Notes: generated by a model from the sequence alone, not told the origin. Counted from the first letter of the stretch, positions 53,030 through 63,211 are shown. The stretch is 64,000 bases of DNA from Afipia sp. (GCA_017474385.1 JAFVHU010000006.1:1-64000); one strand, 5' to 3'. Numbers and translations are program-made.

Positions 53030-53821
53030 GTGGATAAAGATCTGGTCTTGACCGAAATCCGTGACGGATACCGCGTCATCACGCTCAACAGGCCCGACAG
53101 CCTCAACTCGTTCAATCGAAGTGTACACACCGCACTGAACGCGGCGTTGGACGATGCGGAGGCTGATACGAAATGTCGCGCGTTGATCCTCACCGGTGCG
53201 GGACGCGGATTTTGCGCAGGGCAGGATTTGTCCGAGGTTGAATTCACACCCGGACAGAAGCCGGATCTCACCGTCACCCTCGAGAAGAACTACAATCCCC
53301 TCATCCGCAGATTGCGAAAGTTGCCGTTGCCGATTATCTGCGCAGTCAACGGCGTCGCCGCGGGCGGTGGGGCCAACATTGCCTTTGCCTGCGACATCGT
53401 TCTGGCGGCGCGCTCCGCAAAATTCATTCAGGCGTTCTCAAAGATCGCGCTGGTGCCGGATTGCGGCGGCACGTGGTTCCTGCCGCGCCTTGCAGGCAAC
53501 GCGCGCGCGCGGGCGCTGGCGATGCTGGCCGAACCGGTATCGGCCGAACAGGCTGAAGCCTGGGGCATGATCTGGAAGACCGTCGACGATGCCAACCTGA
53601 TGACAGAGGCGCACCGCCTCGCAGCCCATCTCGCCAAGCAGCCGACAGGCGCCCTCGCCCTGACCAAACAGGCACTGGACGCATCGGAAACCAACACGCT
53701 CGCTCAGCAATTGGACCTCGAACGCGATCTCCAGGGTCAGGCCGGACGCGGATCGGATTTCGCGGAGGGCGTGACCGCGTTTCTGGACAAGCGCACGCCA
53801 AACTTCACGGGGAGCCTGTGA
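53030..53821 (+). CDS. paaG: 2-(1,2-epoxy-1,2-dihydrophenyl)acetyl-CoA isomerase
   Basis: 263 residues, crotonase fold, GTG start at 53030 with GGGAGGA upstream. Seen: RVITLNRPDSLNSFNRSVHTAL, the oxyanion hole GRGFCAGQDLSEVEF and NGVAAGGGANIAFACDIVLAARSA, then the catalytic-Asp region IALVPDCGGTWFLPRLAG. Converts the ring epoxide to oxepin-CoA. First gene of a plus-strand operon. Confidence 0.92.
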   Translation: MDKDLVLTEIRDGYRVITLNRPDSLNSFNRSVHTALNAALDDAEADTKCRALILTGAGRGFCAGQDLSEVEFTPGQKPDLTVTLEKNYNPLIRRLRKLPLPIICAVNGVAAGGGANIAFACDIVLAARSAKFIQAFSKIALVPDCGGTWFLPRLAGNARARALAMLAEPVSAEQAEAWGMIWKTVDDANLMTEAHRLAAHLAKQPTGALALTKQALDASETNTLAQQLDLERDLQGQAGRGSDFAEGVTAFLDKRTPNFTGSL

Positions 53822-54294
53822 TGGATGCAAGCGTTCCCGGCGACAAAAATGCCCATGCGGTGGCTGAAGCCTGCGCCAAGGCGATGTGGCTCGACGATCA
53901 CGCGAGCAAGGGCCTGGGCATGAGTCTTCAGCGAATCGCGCCTGGCGAAGCCGTTCTCTCCATGACGGTTCGCAAGGACATGACGAACGGTCACGGGATT
54001 TGCCACGGCGGCTTCATTTTCACGCTGGCGGATTCGACCTTTGCTTTCGCCTGCAACACCTATGACCAGCGCACGGTCGCGCAGCAATGCGCGGTGACGT
54101 TCCTTGAGCCGGTGCGCGAGGGCGAGACGCTGACGGCGCACGCGGTCGAGCGCACCCGCGCCGGTCGCAGCGGCATCTACGACGTGACGGTACGCGACAG
54201 CAGTAACACGGTCGTCGCAGAGTTTCGCGGACATTCACGAACGATTTCAGGCCGCCTGCTGGAGCCGGGCGACCATCAACAAAACAACAAGTAG
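53821..54294 (+). CDS. paaI: Hydroxyphenylacetyl-CoA-type thioesterase PaaI
   Basis: 157 residues, hotdog fold. Seen: MTVRKDMTNGHGICHGGFIFTLADSTFAFACNTY (the paaI motif with Asp/Gly-His) and CAVTFLEPVREGETL. Releases CoA from dead-end intermediates. ATG overlaps the paaG stop (TGATG); a GTG three bases earlier is also possible. Confidence 0.92.
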   Translation: MDASVPGDKNAHAVAEACAKAMWLDDHASKGLGMSLQRIAPGEAVLSMTVRKDMTNGHGICHGGFIFTLADSTFAFACNTYDQRTVAQQCAVTFLEPVREGETLTAHAVERTRAGRSGIYDVTVRDSSNTVVAEFRGHSRTISGRLLEPGDHQQNNK

Positions 54295-54306
54295 AATTGG
54301 GAGGGA

Positions 54307-55641
54307 ATGTTGATTCAGATTCCGTTGCGTAAGCTCGATCGGCTGACACCCGAACCCACCGCGCTTGATCCTCATGAAGTCGCGTCCCGCGAGGAGATCC
54401 GCGCGCTTCAGCGCGAGCGTCTGGCATGGTCGTTGCGGCATGCCTACGAGAATGTGCCGCACTATCGCGCCAAGTTCGACGCTGCGGGGGTCCGGCCGGA
54501 CTCGTTCAAGAACCTTGAGGATCTCGCGAAGTTTCCGTTCACGATCAAGACGGACCTGCGCGACAACTACCCCTTCGGCATGTTCGCCGTTCCTGAATCC
54601 AAAGTCGCGCGCATTCACGCCTCTTCCGGCACGACCGGCAAGCCGACCGTTGTGGGCTACACCAAACGCGACATCGAGACATGGAGCGACGTTGTCGCGC
54701 GTTCGATCCGCGCTGCGGGCGGCCGCCCTGGCATGAAGGTCCACATCGCATATGGATACGGACTGTTCACCGGCGGTCTCGGTGCGCATTACGGCGCGGA
54801 GCGCCTCGGCTGCACGGTCATTCCGATCTCCGGCGGCATGACCGAGCGTCAGGTTCAGCTCATCACCGATTTCAAGCCTGAAGTCATCATGGTGACGCCC
54901 TCCTACATGCTGGCGATCCTCGATGAATTCAGGAAACAAGGTCTCGACCCGCGCAAGTCATCGCTGCGCATCGGAATCTTCGGCGCCGAGCCATGGACCA
55001 ATGCGATGCGCGAGGAAATCGAGGAAGCGTTCGATCTTCACGCCGTCGACATCTATGGACTGTCCGAGGTGATGGGCCCCGGCGTTGCCAGCGAATGCGT
55101 CGAGACGAAGGACGGCCTCCACATCTGGGAAGATCATTTCTATCCAGAAGTGATCAATCCAGTCACCGGCGAAGTGTTGCCGGACGGCGAAAAGGGCGAA
55201 CTGGTCTTCACCTCGCTGACCAAGGAAGCCATGCCCGTGATCCGCTACCGGACCCGCGACCTGACGCGATTGCTGCCGGGAACGGCGCGCTCGCTGCGGC
55301 GCATGGAGAAAGTCACCGGCCGCTCCGACGACATGATGATCGTTCGCGGCGTCAACGTGTTCCCCACCCAGATCGAGGAAAAGCTGCTGGCGATTCACGA
55401 TCTGTCGCTTCACTACCAACTCATCCTCACCCGCGACGGCCGCATGGACAATATGGAAATCCAGGTCGAGGCGCGGCCGGAGGCAAGCTTTCCCGCACGC
55501 GAAGCGGCGACGAAGCAACTGGCTTTGTCGGTCAAGGACACCATCGGCATCACTGCGCGCGTCACCGTGCTCGATCCCGGAAGTATCGAGCGTTCGGTGG
55601 GTAAGGCCAAGCGCGTCATCGACAAAAGACCAAAGGAATAA
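54307..55641 (+). CDS. paaK: Phenylacetate-CoA ligase
   Basis: 444 residues with a GGGAGGG site. Adenylating motifs: ASSGTTGKPTVVGYT (P-loop), YGLSEVMGPGVASECVETKDGLHIWEDHFYPEVI and RYRTRDLTRLLPG, ending with the PaaK C-terminal domain. Activates phenylacetate with ATP and CoA. Confidence 0.94.
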   Translation: MLIQIPLRKLDRLTPEPTALDPHEVASREEIRALQRERLAWSLRHAYENVPHYRAKFDAAGVRPDSFKNLEDLAKFPFTIKTDLRDNYPFGMFAVPESKVARIHASSGTTGKPTVVGYTKRDIETWSDVVARSIRAAGGRPGMKVHIAYGYGLFTGGLGAHYGAERLGCTVIPISGGMTERQVQLITDFKPEVIMVTPSYMLAILDEFRKQGLDPRKSSLRIGIFGAEPWTNAMREEIEEAFDLHAVDIYGLSEVMGPGVASECVETKDGLHIWEDHFYPEVINPVTGEVLPDGEKGELVFTSLTKEAMPVIRYRTRDLTRLLPGTARSLRRMEKVTGRSDDMMIVRGVNVFPTQIEEKLLAIHDLSLHYQLILTRDGRMDNMEIQVEARPEASFPAREAATKQLALSVKDTIGITARVTVLDPGSIERSVGKAKRVIDKRPKE

Positions 55642-55649
55642 GACGTCTC

Positions 55650-56285
55650 ATGGCCCGCAGCCGCGCCAACGACTACGACGACAAACGACAGGCGATCCTC
55701 GATCGCTCCGCGAAGCTTTTCTCGGCGCACGGTTACGACCGCGCGTCGATGAACAAGATCGCGGAATCCTGCGGCGTGTCCAAGGCCAACCTCTATCATT
55801 ACTACAAGGATAAAGAGGGCCTTCTGTTCGACGTCATCCGCTTCCATCTCGAGGAACTGCTGGAAGTCGTCGAGACCGCGGATGATCCCGGTGCTGCGCC
55901 GGAGGCGAGATTGCGCGGCCTGATTGCCGCGCTGCTGGAAGCCTACCGGGACGCCGATTCACAGCACAACGTTCAGATCAGCAGCATGCGGTTTCTGCCC
56001 GCGCAGCGTCAGGCAGAACTCAAAGGCATGGAGCGCGACCTGGTTCGAATCTTTTCGGCGGCGGTGGCCGGCGTCGCGCCTCACCTCAAGGGCACGAAGA
56101 TGCTCACGCCCGTCACGATGTCGCTGTTCGGCATGGTGAACTGGCACTACCTCTGGTTCAAAAGCACGGGATCGGTCAGCCGCGACGAATATGCAGAGAT
56201 TGTCACCAGGCTGATTTCCGACGGAGCGCGGAGCCTGCTCAAGCCCTCTCCCAAGACATCGAAGCGCACTGCTGCCGCCGAATAA
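55650..56285 (+). CDS. paaR: TetR-family regulator, PaaR-type
   Basis: 211 residues. HTH: GYDRASMNKIAESCGVSKANLYHYYKDKEGLL. Embedded between paaK and paaZ in the same direction, so likely the phenylacetyl-CoA-responsive repressor of the cluster; name is by context. Confidence 0.85.
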   Translation: MARSRANDYDDKRQAILDRSAKLFSAHGYDRASMNKIAESCGVSKANLYHYYKDKEGLLFDVIRFHLEELLEVVETADDPGAAPEARLRGLIAALLEAYRDADSQHNVQISSMRFLPAQRQAELKGMERDLVRIFSAAVAGVAPHLKGTKMLTPVTMSLFGMVNWHYLWFKSTGSVSRDEYAEIVTRLISDGARSLLKPSPKTSKRTAAAE

Positions 56286-56327
56286 GTGTTCATCGGTGCC
56301 TGACGCACCCAACCACGAAGTGATCGC

Positions 56328-58361
56328 ATGAAACTGGAAAGCTACATCAACGGACAATGGGCCGCGCCGGGCCGCGATCTCATCGAGGTGCGCAGCGCTT
56401 TCAGCGGCGATGTCGTTGCCGAGGCAACCAGCGGCGGACTGGATATGCGCGGCATTCTTGCTCACGCACGTAGTACCGGCGGCAAGAATCTCCGGCGGCT
56501 GACATTCCATCAGCGTGCCGACATGCTGAAGAAACTCGCGCAGTATCTCACCGAGCGCAAGGACCAGCTTTACAAGCTGTCGTTCCAGACCGGAGCCACG
56601 CGGACGGATAACTTGATCGATGTCGACGGCGGCATCGGGACGCTGTTCGTCTACGCGGGCAAGGGACGCCGCGAACTGCCGAATTCGACATTCCTGCTGG
56701 ATGGCACTGTCGAGCCGATGGGCAAAGGCGGCACGTTCGCCGGCCAGCATATCGTGACGTCGCTGCACGGCGTCGCAGTCCACATCAATGCCTTCAATTT
56801 TCCCTGCTGGGGCATGCTCGAAAAGCTGGCGCCTGCGCTGCTTGCGGGCGTCCCCGTCGTGTCGAAACCGGCAACGGTCACGTCCTATGTGGCGCACGCG
56901 CTCGCGCGCATGATCGTGGAATCCGGCATTCTCCCTGAAGGCGCATTTCAGTTCATTGTCGGCAGCACCGGCGACCTGTTCGACCACCTCACCTGTCAGG
57001 ATGTGGTCTCGTTCACCGGCTCTGCCGATACGTCGGAGAAGCTGCAACGTCATCCGGTGATCGCCAGGGAAGCCGTGCGCTTCATTGCGGAGCGGGATTC
57101 CCTCAATGCGGCTATTCTCGCGCCGGATGCGAAACCCGGCACGCCGGAATTCGATCTCTTTGTCAAGGAAGTTGCCAAGGAGATGACGGTCAAGGCGGGG
57201 CAGAAATGCACCGCGATCCGTCGCGCGCTGGCGCCAGCCGAAAGTGTAGAGGCCGTGATCGAGGCCCTGCGGGAGCGGCTTGCAAAGGTTGCGATCGGCA
57301 ACCCGGAACTGGAGACGGTGCGTATGGGACCGGTGGTCGGCCTCGATCAGCGACGCGACGTGCTCGCCCACGTCAAGACACTACGCACCGAGGCTCAGCT
57401 CGTCGCAGGCGATCCCGACAATTTCGATGTTCAGGGAGCCGATGTCACGCGCGGTGCATTCCTTCCGCCGCTGCTGCTGCATTGCGCCGATCCCATTCGC
57501 GCAACGAAAGTTCATTCGGTCGAAGCGTTCGGCCCGGTCAGCACCGTGATGGGCTACAGCGACCTCGAAGAAGCCGTTATGCTGACCAATCGCGGCGGCG
57601 GAAGTCTGGTGGCGTCGGTCTACACTCACGATCCAAAGGCTGCGTCCGATCTCGTGTTCGGCATTGGCAGCTTCCACGGACGTCTGGTGATGATCGATCG
57701 GGACTGCGCCAAGGAGCAGACCGGCCACGGCTCACCGATGCCGCAGATGGTGCACGGCGGTCCCGGCCGCGCCGGCGGCGGCGAGGAACTGGGCGGCGTG
57801 CGCAGTGTGCATCACTACATGCAGCGCACCGCGCTTCAGGGCTCCCCGGCGATGCTGACGGGCATCACCGGTAGCTGGATGAAGGGCACCCCCGTCATCG
57901 AGAAGGACCGGCATCCATTCCGCTTCCACTTTGAGGATCTGGACGTTGGACAGACCTTCTATTCGAAGGAACGCACGATCACGCTGGAGGATATCGAGCA
58001 CTTCGCCCACTTCACCGGCGATACGTTCTATGCGCACATGGACGAAGAAGCGACGAAGGGCCATCCATTCTTCCCCGGCCGCGTGGCGCATGGCTATCTG
58101 CTGCTGTCGTTCGCCGCGGGATTGTTCGTCGATCCCGATCCGGGCCCGGTGCTGGCCAATTACGGGCTCGATTCACTGCGCTTCATCAAACCGATCCAGC
58201 CGGGTGAGACCATCAAGGTGCGGCTCACCGCGAAAGAGAAGTCGCCGCGCAACAAGCAATATGGCGAAGTGCGCTGGGATGTTGAAATTCTAACCGACAA
58301 AAACGAGTCTGCCGCAACTTACGAACTGCTGACGATGAACGCTGTTCGTCCTCAAGCCTGA
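56328..58361 (+). CDS. paaZ: Bifunctional oxepin-CoA hydrolase / semialdehyde dehydrogenase PaaZ
   Basis: 677 residues. N-terminal ALDH domain with the Cys in [11 protein letters not shown] (about residue 294) and [18 protein letters not shown]-terminal MaoC-type hydratase (from about 530) with [36 protein letters not shown]. The fused pair is specific to PaaZ. Opens the oxepin ring and oxidises the aldehyde with NADP. Confidence 0.94.
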   Translation: MKLESYINGQWAAPGRDLIEVRSAFSGDVVAEATSGGLDMRGILAHARSTGGKNLRRLTFHQRADMLKKLAQYLTERKDQLYKLSFQTGATRTDNLIDVDGGIGTLFVYAGKGRRELPNSTFLLDGTVEPMGKGGTFAGQHIVTSLHGVAVHINAFNFPCWGMLEKLAPALLAGVPVVSKPATVTSYVAHALARMIVESGILPEGAFQFIVGSTGDLFDHLTCQDVVSFTGSADTSEKLQRHPVIAREAVRFIAERDSLNAAILAPDAKPGTPEFDLFVKEVAKEMTVKAGQKCTAIRRALAPAESVEAVIEALRERLAKVAIGNPELETVRMGPVVGLDQRRDVLAHVKTLRTEAQLVAGDPDNFDVQGADVTRGAFLPPLLLHCADPIRATKVHSVEAFGPVSTVMGYSDLEEAVMLTNRGGGSLVASVYTHDPKAASDLVFGIGSFHGRLVMIDRDCAKEQTGHGSPMPQMVHGGPGRAGGGEELGGVRSVHHYMQRTALQGSPAMLTGITGSWMKGTPVIEKDRHPFRFHFEDLDVGQTFYSKERTITLEDIEHFAHFTGDTFYAHMDEEATKGHPFFPGRVAHGYLLLSFAAGLFVDPDPGPVLANYGLDSLRFIKPIQPGETIKVRLTAKEKSPRNKQYGEVRWDVEILTDKNESAATYELLTMNAVRPQA

Positions 58362-58385
58362 TAAAAACAACGAAAGGGAGTGACC

Positions 58386-58691
58386 ATGATCCTTGTGACA
58401 GTGATGTATCCGGTCGGCGAAGCATTCGACATCGACTATTATCTCAAGACGCACATGCCGCTGGTGAAAGACCGCTGGGGTCCGCTTGGGCTCAAGAGCG
58501 CGCAGGCGATCAAGGGCGTGGCGAAGCCGGACGGCAGCGCGCCCGATTATCAGATGACCGCGCTGCTGACCTTCGGATCGATGGACGACTTCAAGGCTGC
58601 CGGAAAAGCTCACGGCAAGGAAATCTTCGCCGACATTCCGAATTTCACCAAGGCGCAGGCCGTGGTGCAGATCAACGACGTCGTTTTCTAA
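58386..58691 (+). CDS. EthD-like ferredoxin-fold protein
   Basis: 101 residues. MILVTVMYPVGEAFDIDYYLKTHMPLVKDRWG with the H-M-P loop and QMTALLTFGSMDDFKAA, ending DIPNFTKAQAVVQINDVVF, matches the EthD family (dimeric alpha/beta barrel). Start at 58386 has GGGAG five bases before. Often near paa and P450 genes; role unknown. Confidence 0.88.
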   Translation: MILVTVMYPVGEAFDIDYYLKTHMPLVKDRWGPLGLKSAQAIKGVAKPDGSAPDYQMTALLTFGSMDDFKAAGKAHGKEIFADIPNFTKAQAVVQINDVVF

Positions 58692-58707
58692 ACCTCAGGC
58701 TTGTCAC

Positions 58708-59982
58708 TTGTCATCGACGGATCAATCACGCACTGATCCACAAAGCGCGCCTCGCCCGGTTTCGAGCGAGGACGCAGCGATTGCGCGCGGCTTCTCGCTG
58801 AAAGACCTTCCTGAGTCATTCTATGACGACCCCTATCCGACCTATCGCGCGCTGCAATCCGCCGACCCGATCCATCGGATGCCGGACGGGTCGCTGTTCC
58901 TGACGCGTCACCGCGACCTCGAAGCGATCTAAAAGGATACGACGCGCTTCAGCTCCGACAAGAAAGTCGAGTTCGCGCCGAAATACGGCGACGGCTCGCT
59001 GCTGTTTCAGCATCACACCACGAGCCTCGTGTTCAACGATCCGCCGTTGCACACGCGCGTGCGCCGCCTGATCGCCGGGGCGCTCAATCCGCGCGCCATC
59101 GCCGAGATGGAGCCGGGGCTGATCGCCCTCGTCGACCGGCTGCTGGACGACATGCAGGCGCGCGGCAAAACCGATATCATCGAGGACTTCGCGTCCGCAA
59201 TTCCGGTTGAGGTGATCGGCAATCTGCTCGCCATTCCCCACGAAGACCGCGCGCCGCTGCGTGGCTGGTCGCTGGCAATCCTCGGCGCGCTGGAGCCGTT
59301 CCTTTCGGAGGATGTGCAGATGCGCGGCGAACGCGCGGTCGGCGAGTTTCTCGATTATCTCCGCCAATTGATCGCCGACAGGCGCGCGCGGCCCGGCGAC
59401 GCAGAGCGCGACGTCCTGACCCGCCTGATTGAAGGCGAAGCCAGCGGCGAGCGTCTCAGCGAGATCGAGCTGTTACAGAACTGCATCTTCATTCTCAACG
59501 CGGGCCATGAGACGACCACCAACCTGATTGGGAACGGTTTGGAGTTGCTGCTGCGCTTCCCGGAGCAACGGCAGCGCCTGATCGACGAGCCAGCACTGAT
59601 CAAGCCCGCGGTCGAGGAATTCCTGCGCTACGAGAGTTCAAACCAGCTCGGGAACCGCCGTGTCACTCAGGACACTGAGATCGACGGTGTGGCAATTCCT
59701 GAAGGCGCCCTGATCACGCTCTGCATCGGTGCGGCGAACCGGGATCCTGACGTATTTGTAGAGCCGGAACGTCTCGACATCGGACGTTCGCCCAACCGTC
59801 ATCTCGCTTTCGCGTCCGGCGCGCACGCCTGCGTAGGACTGACCCTCGCGCGCCTCGAAGGCCGGATTGCCATCGGACGATTTCTCGCCCGCTTCCCCAA
59901 CTTCGCGGCGAGCGGTCCCGCCCATCGCGCAAGGCGCGTGCGCTTTCGCGGCTTCACATCCCTTCCCGCGACACTCGCATAA
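58708..59982 (+). pseudogene. Cytochrome P450 interrupted by one in-frame TAA
   Basis: The frame from the TTG at 58708 runs ...FLTRHRDLEAI, stops at TAA (58930-58932), and resumes in the same frame with KDTTRFSSDKK. Family proteins read ...DLEAIYRDT.FSSDKK, so the stop most simply replaces a Tyr codon. Beyond it everything expected is present: I-helix AGHETTTN, E-x-x-R as EEFLRY, and the heme loop FASGAHACVG. No frameshift elsewhere. Either a young pseudogene or a base error; a second functional start after the stop would lack the N-terminal 75 residues. Confidence 0.85.
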
Positions 59983-60004
59983 GCATTCAGATCAGGAAAT
60001 TTGC

Positions 60005-60430
60005 ATGACGACGTTCGACAAGACCGCCGCCTCCGAGCTTTTGAAATCGGCTCCTGCGCCATGGGTGCAGGATCTGGACCTGTCCGTCGAAAGCCTCACC
60101 GCTGACGGAGCTGTTCTGAGAATGCGTTTCTCGGAGAAGCTGTGCCGCGACAATGGTGTGGTTTGCGGGCAAGCGCTGATGAGTTTTGCGGATACCGCGA
60201 TGATCATCGCCGTCGCGTCGGCCGCCGGCGGCTATTTCCCGATGACGACAGTGGATCAGACCATCCACTTCATGCGTCCCGCCATGCGCGCGGATGTTCT
60301 GGCGGAAGCGCGGGTCGTGCGGATGGGAAAGACCATGGCGTACGGCAGCATATCGCTCCGGACGGACAACGACGAACGTCCCGTCGCGATGGCGCAGACG
60401 GCCTATGCCCTGCTTCGCGACGCCAAGTAG
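60005..60430 (+). CDS. Hotdog-fold acyl-CoA thioesterase (PaaI-like)
   Basis: 141 residues from the ATG at 60005 (AGGAAA upstream). Hotdog core: RDNGVVCGQALMSFADTAMIIAVASAAGG and TTVDQTIHFMRPAMRADVLAEARVVRMGKTMAYG. Abuts the paaE stop convergently (no gap). A second thioesterase of the cluster besides PaaI; substrate unknown. Confidence 0.85.
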   Translation: MTTFDKTAASELLKSAPAPWVQDLDLSVESLTADGAVLRMRFSEKLCRDNGVVCGQALMSFADTAMIIAVASAAGGYFPMTTVDQTIHFMRPAMRADVLAEARVVRMGKTMAYGSISLRTDNDERPVAMAQTAYALLRDAK

Positions 60431-61510
60431 TTACATCTGGTCGTAGTCGACGACGACGCGGCTTGAGACGGGGTGCGCCTGGCAGGTCAGCACGAACCCT
60501 GCCTCGATCTCCCACGGCTCCAGCGAGTAGTTCACGTCCATCTTCGTCTCGCCTTCGACGATCTTGGCGCGGCAAGTGCTGCACATGCCGCCCTTGCAGG
60601 CATAGGGCAGATCCATGCCGGCGCGCAGCGCAGCGTCGAGAATGACCTCGCCGTCGGCAATCGGCACATCCTTGCGCTTGCCGTCCACGATCAGCGATGC
60701 CATTGCCTTGGGGGGCGCTTCGGGCGCGACCTGAACCTTTGGACGCGGCTTGCCGCCGAATTCCGAGACAAAGCGCTCGACATGGACGTGATCTTTGGGA
60801 ATGCCGAGATCTATGCAGGTCGCCTCGATCTCTTCACTCATCGCGACCGGGCCGCAGACGAACACATGGTCGACCGCAGCCGCCGGCACCATTGAACGCA
60901 GCAGCACCTCGACCTTCTGACGGTCGAGACGGCCGTACAGGATCGGCAAATCCTGCTCCTCCTGCGACAGCACATGGAACACCGACAGGCGGCCCATGAA
61001 TCGATCCTTGAGTTCTTCCAGCGCTTCGCGGAACAAAATGCCGTTGGTCGCGCGGTTGCCGTAAAACAGGAAGAAGCGGCTGTTGGGCTCGCGCGCGAGA
61101 ATGCCGCGTACGATGGACATGATCGGCGTGATCCCGGAGCCAGCGGCGAAGCCGACATGGATGCGCGCCAGGTCGGGCGCATGCGCCACCCCGAAACGGC
61201 CGGTGGGCGTCATGACGTCAAGCTCATCGCCTGATTTCAGCTCATCCAATGCCCAGCTAGAGAACGCACCGCCGTCGACTTTCTTGACCGCGATGCGTAG
61301 CTCGTGATCGTCGGGGCTTGAGCAGATCGAATAAGAGCGCCGCACCTCCTCACCGTCCATGGTCGTGCGTAGCGTCAGGTACTGGCCGGGTGCGAAGGCG
61401 TAATCCTCAGCCAGCTCGCCCGGAATGGCGAACGTCATCGACACTGCATCGGAGGTCTCGCGGCGCAGATCGTCAATGGCAAGACGGTGAAATTTTGGAA
61501 CGTGCGACAT
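60431..61510 (-). CDS. paaE: Phenylacetyl-CoA epoxidase reductase subunit PaaE
   Basis: 359 residues. Domains: FAD (RRSYSICSSP), NAD (GFAAGSGITPIMSIVRGILA) and plant-type [2Fe-2S] at the end (CKGGMCSTC, with the fourth Cys in FVLTCQAHP). Feeds electrons to the PaaA di-iron oxygenase. Confidence 0.95.
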   Translation of the reverse strand: MSHVPKFHRLAIDDLRRETSDAVSMTFAIPGELAEDYAFAPGQYLTLRTTMDGEEVRRSYSICSSPDDHELRIAVKKVDGGAFSSWALDELKSGDELDVMTPTGRFGVAHAPDLARIHVGFAAGSGITPIMSIVRGILAREPNSRFFLFYGNRATNGILFREALEELKDRFMGRLSVFHVLSQEEQDLPILYGRLDRQKVEVLLRSMVPAAAVDHVFVCGPVAMSEEIEATCIDLGIPKDHVHVERFVSEFGGKPRPKVQVAPEAPPKAMASLIVDGKRKDVPIADGEVILDAALRAGMDLPYACKGGMCSTCRAKIVEGETKMDVNYSLEPWEIEAGFVLTCQAHPVSSRVVVDYDQM

Positions 61511-61521
61511 GAGTTATGGCT

Positions 61522-62025
61522 CTAGTGGCATTTAAAATAGTCGAACGGCTCACGGCAGGCCTTGCAGCGCCATAGCGCCTTGCAGGACGTCGAGCCGAAT
61601 TCGGATAGAACTTCCGTGTTCACCGATCCGCATTGCGGACAGGCGACTTCCTGCTCGCCGAACAGCGCCCGCCGCCTACTGCCCGCCTGCGGCGGCGCGA
61701 TGCCGTACTCTTTCAGCTTCTGGCGGCCCTGCTCGCTCATCCAGTCCGTGGTCCAGGCCGGCGACAGCACCGTGCGCACCTTGGGATTGCGGATGCCTTC
61801 ACGCTCGAGCGCTAGTTCGATTTCCAGCGCGATCATGTTCATCGCCGGACAGCCGGAATAGGTCGGCGTGATCGCGACTTCCACCGCGCCGTCGGTCACG
61901 GTCACGTCGCGCAGCACACCGAGATCGGCGATGGTCAGCACCGGAATTTCCGGGTCGACCACCTGCGCCGCCGCGTTCCAGGCGGTCTGGCGAAGATCAT
62001 GCGTGCTGTTGCTGCCGGTTACCAT
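61522..62025 (-). CDS. paaD: Phenylacetyl-CoA epoxidase assembly protein PaaD
   Basis: 167 residues. N-terminal MIP18/DUF59 domain (VDPEIPVLTIADLGVLRDVTV, PTYSGCPAMNMI), then a Cys-rich C-terminus (CPQCGSVNTE ... CKACREPFDYFKCH) that probably binds a metal. Overlaps paaC by seven bases. Confidence 0.94.
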   Translation of the reverse strand: MVTGSNSTHDLRQTAWNAAAQVVDPEIPVLTIADLGVLRDVTVTDGAVEVAITPTYSGCPAMNMIALEIELALEREGIRNPKVRTVLSPAWTTDWMSEQGRQKLKEYGIAPPQAGSRRRALFGEQEVACPQCGSVNTEVLSEFGSTSCKALWRCKACREPFDYFKCH

Positions 62026-62795
62026 GTCGCGTTCGGAAAGGTTCGCTGCATCGATTGCAGTTCGCTGAGCAGATGTCCGAGATGTTCGGTGTGATTGCCG
62101 GTGCGGCCGCCCTTCTGCATCCAGTCGCTGGCCGGACGCTTCAGCGTCGCCACGCTCAGGACGTTAGAGACGGTGTCCATCCAGAGTCCGCGCAGGCCTT
62201 CCGGATCAATTGCAACGCCGGAGGAAATCAACGCCGCATCGCTTTCATCAGCATGAAACAGCTCCCCGGTGAAGGCCCAGAGATCATCGATCGCGGTCTG
62301 CGCGCGCCGATGGCTTTCTTCCGTGCCGTCGCCGAGCCGGATCATCCATTCCGAGGTGTGCCGCAGGTGATAGGCGCTTTCCTTCTCCGATTTCGCGGCA
62401 ATCGCCGCCAGCGTCGCGTCCTTGGATTTCATCATCGCGCGCCAGTAAGGATCGGAGAACGCTGAATAAAAGAACTGCCGCACAATGGTGCGCGCAAAGT
62501 CGCCGTTCGGCTGCTCGACCAGCAGCAGGTTGCGATACTGGCGGACGTCGCGCAGATACGCGTATTTGTCTTCGTCATTGCCCGCGCCTTCGACCTTGGC
62601 GGCATATGTGTAGAGCTCGCGCGCCTGCCCGATCAGGTCGAGGCCCATATTGGCGAGCGCCATGTCCTCTTCCATCATCGGGGCATGACCGCACCATTCA
62701 GACACACGGTGCCCGAGGATCAGCGCATCGTCGGCCCGGCGCAGCGCGTAAAGCACGAGCGGGCTCTCGGAAATATTGATAGAAGGCGTTGCCAT
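62019..62795 (-). CDS. paaC: Phenylacetyl-CoA epoxidase structural subunit PaaC
   Basis: 258 residues from the ATG at 62795. Ferritin-like helices: LALANMGLDLIGQARELYTYAA (preceded by EEDM), ESAYHLRHTSEWMIRLGDGTEESHRRAQ. The longer open frame to 63188 is an artefact crossing the palindrome at 62812-62910. Confidence 0.94.
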   Translation of the reverse strand: MATPSINISESPLVLYALRRADDALILGHRVSEWCGHAPMMEEDMALANMGLDLIGQARELYTYAAKVEGAGNDEDKYAYLRDVRQYRNLLLVEQPNGDFARTIVRQFFYSAFSDPYWRAMMKSKDATLAAIAAKSEKESAYHLRHTSEWMIRLGDGTEESHRRAQTAIDDLWAFTGELFHADESDAALISSGVAIDPEGLRGLWMDTVSNVLSVATLKRPASDWMQKGGRTGNHTEHLGHLLSELQSMQRTFPNATW

Positions 62796-62811
62796 GTCCA
62801 ATACTCGCGAT

Positions 62812-62910
62812 GTCATTCCGGGATGCGCCGCTTGGCGCAGACCCGGAATCCAGGTCCAACAATAACTATGGATTCCGGGGTCGCTCGTTTCACTCGCGCC
62901 CCGGAATGAC
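62812..62910. repeat. Interspersed palindromic repeat (GTCATTCCGG family), copy 2
   Basis: About 99 bases with outer arms GTCATTCCGG and CCGGAATGAC and inner ACCCGGAATCC/GGATTCCGGGG. Sits in the paaB-paaC gap within an operon; same ends as the copy at 4318-4426. Confidence 0.82.
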
Positions 62911-62923
62911 GAGTGGATGCAAA

Positions 62924-63211
62924 TCACATATGGCCGACTTCGTCGGGCACGTCGTAGAAGGTCGGATGGCGATAGATCTTCGACATCGCCGGCTCGAACA
63001 TCATGCCCTTTTCGGACGGATCCGATGCTATGATCGCATTCGACGGCACGATCCAGATCGACAGTCCTTCGCCGCGGCGCGTGTAGACGTCGCGCGCGGC
63101 CTGAAGCGCCAGCGTCGCGTCCGCCGCGTGCAGCGAGCCGACATGCTTGTGCGCAAGGCCGTTCCGGCTGCGGATGAAAACTTCCCAAAGCTGCGTGTTC
63201 TGAGTGGTCAT
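62924..63211 (-). CDS. paaB: Phenylacetyl-CoA epoxidase subunit PaaB
   Basis: 95 residues. LWEVFIRSRNGLAHKHVGSLHAADATLALQAARDVYTRRGEGLSIWIVPSNAI is the PaaB signature. TAGGAGG ribosome site overlaps the paaA stop. Confidence 0.95.
   Translation of the reverse strand: MTTQNTQLWEVFIRSRNGLAHKHVGSLHAADATLALQAARDVYTRRGEGLSIWIVPSNAIIASDPSEKGMMFEPAMSKIYRHPTFYDVPDEVGHM

Noticed and set aside
55959-57371. 470-codon minus-strand frame opposite paaR/paaZ
   Set aside because: Shadow of paaZ; no family resemblance.
58930-58932. Stop-codon readthrough or unusual amino acid at the P450 TAA
   Set aside because: TAA is not used for selenocysteine or pyrrolysine, and no recoding structure was seen; mutation or sequencing error is simpler.
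62796-63188. 131-codon upstream extension of paaC
   Set aside because: Crosses the palindromic repeat and out-of-frame paaB; the PaaC family begins at the ATG at 62795.
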